From Geomonas anaerohicana (GTDB lineage Bacteria > Desulfobacterota > Desulfuromonadia > Geobacterales > Geobacteraceae), in NCBI RefSeq assembly GCF_016458305.1, contig NZ_JAEMHL010000006.1, positions 148,484 through 212,483 of the forward strand: a stretch of DNA of 64,000 nt, in the 5' to 3' direction. Made by a program: the position numbers and the translations under genes. The notes beneath the pieces were generated by a model, which was given only the letters and a program-made list of their open reading frames with translations, had not been told where the DNA came from and did not search any database. Positions 61,408 to 64,000 of the stretch are shown here, one piece after another (the stretch's first letter is position 1; each line of letters opens with the position of its first letter).

Positions 61408-63342
61408 TTATTTACCGCCTGCCACCATCAGTTCGCTGACCAGCCTGGTGAAGCGCAGCGGGTCCTTGATCGGGGAACCTTCGGTCAGGAGGGCCTGGTC
61501 GAAGAGGAGTTCGCTGTAGTCGGCGAGCTTCGGGTTGGTCTTGTCCTTCTCGAACATGGCCGTCATGACCTGCATGATCTGGTGCTCCGGGTTGAGCTCG
61601 AGGATGCGCTTTCCTTCCGGTACTTCCTGGTTCATCGCCTTCAGGATCTTCTCCATGTTGGCGTTGAGTCCCATCTCGTCGGCCACGAGGCAGCAGGCGC
61701 TCTCGGTCAGACGGGAAGATAACCGCACTTCCTTCACGCGGTCCTTCAGGGTTTCCTGGATGTACTCCATGACGCCGCCGAACTCCTTCTTGGCCTCCTC
61801 CTTCTTGGCCTCCTTCTCCTTCTTTTCCTCCTCGGTGTCGAGCTCCAGGTCGCCCCTGTCGATCGCCTTCAGGTGCTTCTCCTGGTATTCGTGGATAGCC
61901 TGCACCACCCACTCGTCGACCGGGTCGGTCATGTAGAGGACCTCGTAGTCCTTCTTGTGCAGCGCCTCCATGTAGGGGGAGTTTTCAACCGACTCGCGCG
62001 ACATGCCGGTGATGAAGTAGATCTCCTTTTGCCCCTCGGGCATGCGCTCGACGTACTCCTTGAGCGACACGAACTTCCCTTTCTCGGTCTTGGAGCTCTC
62101 GAACAGGAGCAGGTCCTGCAGCTTCTCCTTGTTGGCGTAGTCGAAGTGGATCCCTTCCTTCAGGACCGGACCGAACTCGCCGTAGAACTTCAGGTAGTCG
62201 TCGGGGTTCTTCTCCTTCATCTCGGCGAGGGTGGAGAGGACCTTGCCCACCAGCGACTTCTGGATGCGCTTGATCTGCACGTCTTCCTGCAGGATCTCGC
62301 GGGAGACGTTGAGCGGCAGGTCGGAGGAGTCCACCACGCCCTTGATGAAGCGCAGGTAGTCCGGCAGCAGCGCCTCGCAGTTATCGGTGATGTAGACCCG
62401 CTTCACGTAGAGGTGCACGCCCTTTTTGTGGTCGCGCAGGAACAGGTCGAACGGCTTGTGGGACGGGATGTAGACGATGGCCTTGAACTCGCTGACGCCT
62501 TCCGCGGAGTAGTGGATGGTGGAAAGCGGCTTGTCGTAGTCGTGCGAGATGTGCTTGTAGAACTCCTCGTACTCCTCTTCGGTGATCTCGCTCTTGGGGC
62601 GGGTCCAGATCGCCTTCATCGAGTTCAGGGTTTCCTCGGTGGTCTTGTCGATGGTGCCGCCACCCTCGATGACTTTCCCCTCGGCGTCCTTGACGGGTTC
62701 GCTGCGGGTGATGTCCATCACGATGGGGTACTGCACGTAATCGGAGTACTTCTTGACGATGGAGCGGATCTTCCACTCGTCCAGGAACTCCTTCATGTCG
62801 TCTTTCAGGTGCAGCACGATCTCGGTGCCGCGGGTCTCCTTCTCGCACTCCTCGATGGAGTAGGAGCCGTCGCCGGTGGACTCCCAGCGGCAGCCGTACT
62901 GCTTGTCGCCCGCGCGGCGGGTGGTGAGGACCACCTTGTCCGCCACCATGAACGAGGCGTAGAAGCCGACGCCGAACTGGCCGATCAGCTCCGGGTTGTC
63001 GGCGAGGTTCTGCTCCTTGAGGGCGGCCACGAAGTTCTTGGTGCCCGACTTGGCGATGGTGCCGATGTTGTCGGCCACCTCGTCCATGCTCATGCCGATG
63101 CCGTTATCGGTGATGGTGAGGGTGCCCGCTTCCTTGTCTGCGTGCAGCTTGATCTTCCAGTCGGCGTTCCCTTCCAGCAGTTCCATGTTGGAGTGGGACT
63201 CGAACTTTATCTTGTCAATGGCGTCAGACGCGTTGGAGATGAGCTCCCTGAGGAAGATTTCCTTGTTGGAATAGAGGGAGTGGATCACCAGGTCCAAAAG
63301 CTGCTGGACCTCGGTCTCGAACTTCTTGACGGTTTTAGCCAT
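61408..63342 (-). CDS. htpG: molecular chaperone HtpG (bacterial Hsp90)
   Basis: A 644-aa Hsp90. The N-terminal ATPase domain starts [20 protein letters not shown] and has [18 protein letters not shown] and [15 protein letters not shown]; the middle domain has RRVFI-like [20 protein letters not shown] and [11 protein letters not shown]; the C-terminal dimer domain ends in [15 protein letters not shown]. The start MAKTVKK is chosen by homology; the frame runs on for 44 more codons. AAGGAG lies 13 nt upstream, rather far. A heat-shock-like promoter is present. Confidence 0.97.
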   Translation of the reverse strand: MAKTVKKFETEVQQLLDLVIHSLYSNKEIFLRELISNASDAIDKIKFESHSNMELLEGNADWKIKLHADKEAGTLTITDNGIGMSMDEVADNIGTIAKSGTKNFVAALKEQNLADNPELIGQFGVGFYASFMVADKVVLTTRRAGDKQYGCRWESTGDGSYSIEECEKETRGTEIVLHLKDDMKEFLDEWKIRSIVKKYSDYVQYPIVMDITRSEPVKDAEGKVIEGGGTIDKTTEETLNSMKAIWTRPKSEITEEEYEEFYKHISHDYDKPLSTIHYSAEGVSEFKAIVYIPSHKPFDLFLRDHKKGVHLYVKRVYITDNCEALLPDYLRFIKGVVDSSDLPLNVSREILQEDVQIKRIQKSLVGKVLSTLAEMKEKNPDDYLKFYGEFGPVLKEGIHFDYANKEKLQDLLLFESSKTEKGKFVSLKEYVERMPEGQKEIYFITGMSRESVENSPYMEALHKKDYEVLYMTDPVDEWVVQAIHEYQEKHLKAIDRGDLELDTEEEKKEKEAKKEEAKKEFGGVMEYIQETLKDRVKEVRLSSRLTESACCLVADEMGLNANMEKILKAMNQEVPEGKRILELNPEHQIMQVMTAMFEKDKTNPKLADYSELLFDQALLTEGSPIKDPLRFTRLVSELMVAGGK

Positions 63343-63382
63343 GTCTGGGTGGTCTCCTTTGGTCTTAGTGAATGGTCCGGGG

Positions 63383-63411
63383 AACATAATCACTGCAGGG
63401 GAGGATTTCAA
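63383..63411 (-). promoter_or_regulatory. promoter of htpG with heat-shock-like -35
   Basis: On the minus strand CCCTTGAAA contains TTGAAA (63411-63406), 17 bp before TATGTT (63388-63383). The CTTGAAA part matches the sigma-32 -35 box, but the CCCCAT -10 box is absent at the right distance. Confidence 0.5.
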
Positions 63412-63441
63412 GGGGGAGGGAAGAAAAAGACTAAAAGCCTC

Positions 63442-63555
63442 ACCACAGAGGACGCGGAGGTCCACAGAGGGCACAGAGAATAGACCAAAAGGTTTAAAAC
63501 CTTCTTGCGTTTTTCTCTGTGACCGCTTTGGCTTTTCCTCTGTGTCCTCTGTGAT
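63442..63555. repeat. CACAGAGG-type inverted repeat
   Basis: CACAGAGGACGCGGAGGTCC and CACAGAGGGCACAGAGAA on the left pair with TTCTCTGTGACC and CCTCTGTGTCCTCTGTG on the right. It fills the gap between htpG and the exonuclease gene and contains no ORF. Confidence 0.7.
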
Positions 63556-63573
63556 CAGCTTTTGGGTTACGCC

Positions 63574-64000
63574 TTACAACTTCAGGTACTGCTTCAGTAT
63601 CGCGGGGTGCAGGTGCTCCTTCATGACCTCCCAGGCCTCGCGCAGGGCCTCGGCGTCGTGCAGGGCGTGGTGGGGCGGGAACTCGTTGTAGGCTTCGGCA
63701 TGGGCCTTCTGCAGCAGTTCGAACAGACCGGGAAAACTCTCGGAGTAGTAGTGGATCGGGGCGGGGTAGAGGTTCTTCGGGAAGGCGTCGTGCAGCAGAT
63801 CCACCATGAGGACCCAGTCAAACCCTGGCGCGTCGCACACCACTCGCACCGGAACGCCGAAGGAGGCGACCCAATCGGCCAGCCTGCGCCTGGCGTAGCT
63901 CCGCTCCTGGAAAAATTCGCCGCCGGTCAACTGCGGCAGCACGTTGGCGGTGACGAAGGGGGAGCATCCCTCGTGACTCCAGCCGTTGGCAAGCTCGGCG
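63574..64000 (-). CDS. DnaQ-like 3'-5' exonuclease / exoribonuclease, C-terminal part (runs off the right edge)
   Basis: The frame is open from 63999 to the stop at 63574, giving 141 residues without the N-terminus. FVTANVLPQLTGG, VVCDAPGFDWVLMVDLL and HHALHDAEALREAW match the later Exo motifs of RNase T/DnaQ-type proteins, with the catalytic H-x4-D in HHALHDAEAL. The first DxE motif would lie outside the window. DNA versus RNA substrate cannot be told. Confidence 0.75.
   Translation of the reverse strand, partial: AELANGWSHEGCSPFVTANVLPQLTGGEFFQERSYARRRLADWVASFGVPVRVVCDAPGFDWVLMVDLLHDAFPKNLYPAPIHYYSESFPGLFELLQKAHAEAYNEFPPHHALHDAEALREAWEVMKEHLHPAILKQYLKL

Noticed and set aside
61873..63483. 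536-codon plus-strand frame opposite htpG
   Set aside because: Shadow of htpG; no recognisable domain.

Overview
The window is GC-rich, densely coded and reads as ordinary chromosome of a Desulfuromonadia/Geobacterales bacterium (Geobacter, Citrifermentans or Geomonas type). The grounds are a periplasmic 12-haem c-type cytochrome, a sensor protein with a haem-c motif and an HD-GYP output, several histidine kinases, a clear sigma-54 promoter, and many short dispersed palindromic repeats in the gaps. The genus is inferred from gene content, not from a search. No rRNA, tRNA, CRISPR array, prophage or transposase gene was seen.

Layout. 1-11400: partial N-terminal region of a SNF2-helicase-like protein, the agmatine-to-putrescine pair aguB/aguA, nudC, a SWIM/SNF2 helicase, an RsbW-like anti-sigma kinase, sfsA and a PhnA-type zinc ribbon protein. 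11400-18750: rfbA and an rmlC-like epimerase, then the rod-shape operon mreC-mreD-mrdA(PBP2)-rodA, then a homologue of the tRNA-queuosine mannosyltransferase (QTMAN/GTDC1). 18750-24920: a 50-aa zinc ribbon, the AmmeMemoRadiSam radical SAM enzyme, a histidine kinase, plsC-like acyltransferase, rnhA, HNH nuclease, HAD phosphatase, TPR and VOC proteins, closed by a strong terminator. 25000-30000 (minus strand): pfkA, rarA and glgP. 30100-34520: nadK-recN-acetyltransferase (argA-like)-pmbA. 34560-39060 (minus): an ArsR regulator, dppF/dppD ATPases without permease genes, and the haem-c/GAF/HD-GYP protein. 39394-46206: a spoIID-like gene, queA, tgt, yajC, secD, secF and a TPR protein in one probable operon. 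46474-50063: recJ, a CDF metal exporter and the 12-haem cytochrome. 50740-54457: a serine hydrolase of the beta-lactamase class C fold, a small Cys-rich ORF, a secreted metallophosphoesterase and a six-hairpin glycosidase. 54685-60454: lemA, two TPM-domain proteins, an MshEN-receiver response regulator and a hybrid histidine kinase. 60700-64000 (minus): a secreted small protein, htpG and a partial exonuclease.

Themes that link genes. Queuosine: tgt, queA and a putative Q-tRNA mannosyltransferase all lie in the window. Cyclic-di-GMP: an HD-GYP phosphodiesterase candidate with a periplasmic haem-c motif, placed behind a sigma-54 promoter with a structured leader, and an MshEN-REC protein that could bind c-di-GMP. 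Respiration and redox control: the 12-haem cytochrome gene and the serine hydrolase gene each have a GTGA-N6-TCAC (CRP/FNR-type) dyad upstream. Repeats: at least six kinds of intergenic palindromic element occur; one copy appears to be nested inside another and carries a 24-bp tandem array.

Most of the window is conserved core genome. I did not find a clear, large, unknown multi-gene system. The best leads are the sigma-54/leader region at 39060-39292, the haem-c HD-GYP protein, the bacterial QTMAN homologue, the MshEN-REC fusion, and the small-ORF/phosphoesterase/glycosidase group at 52256-54457.
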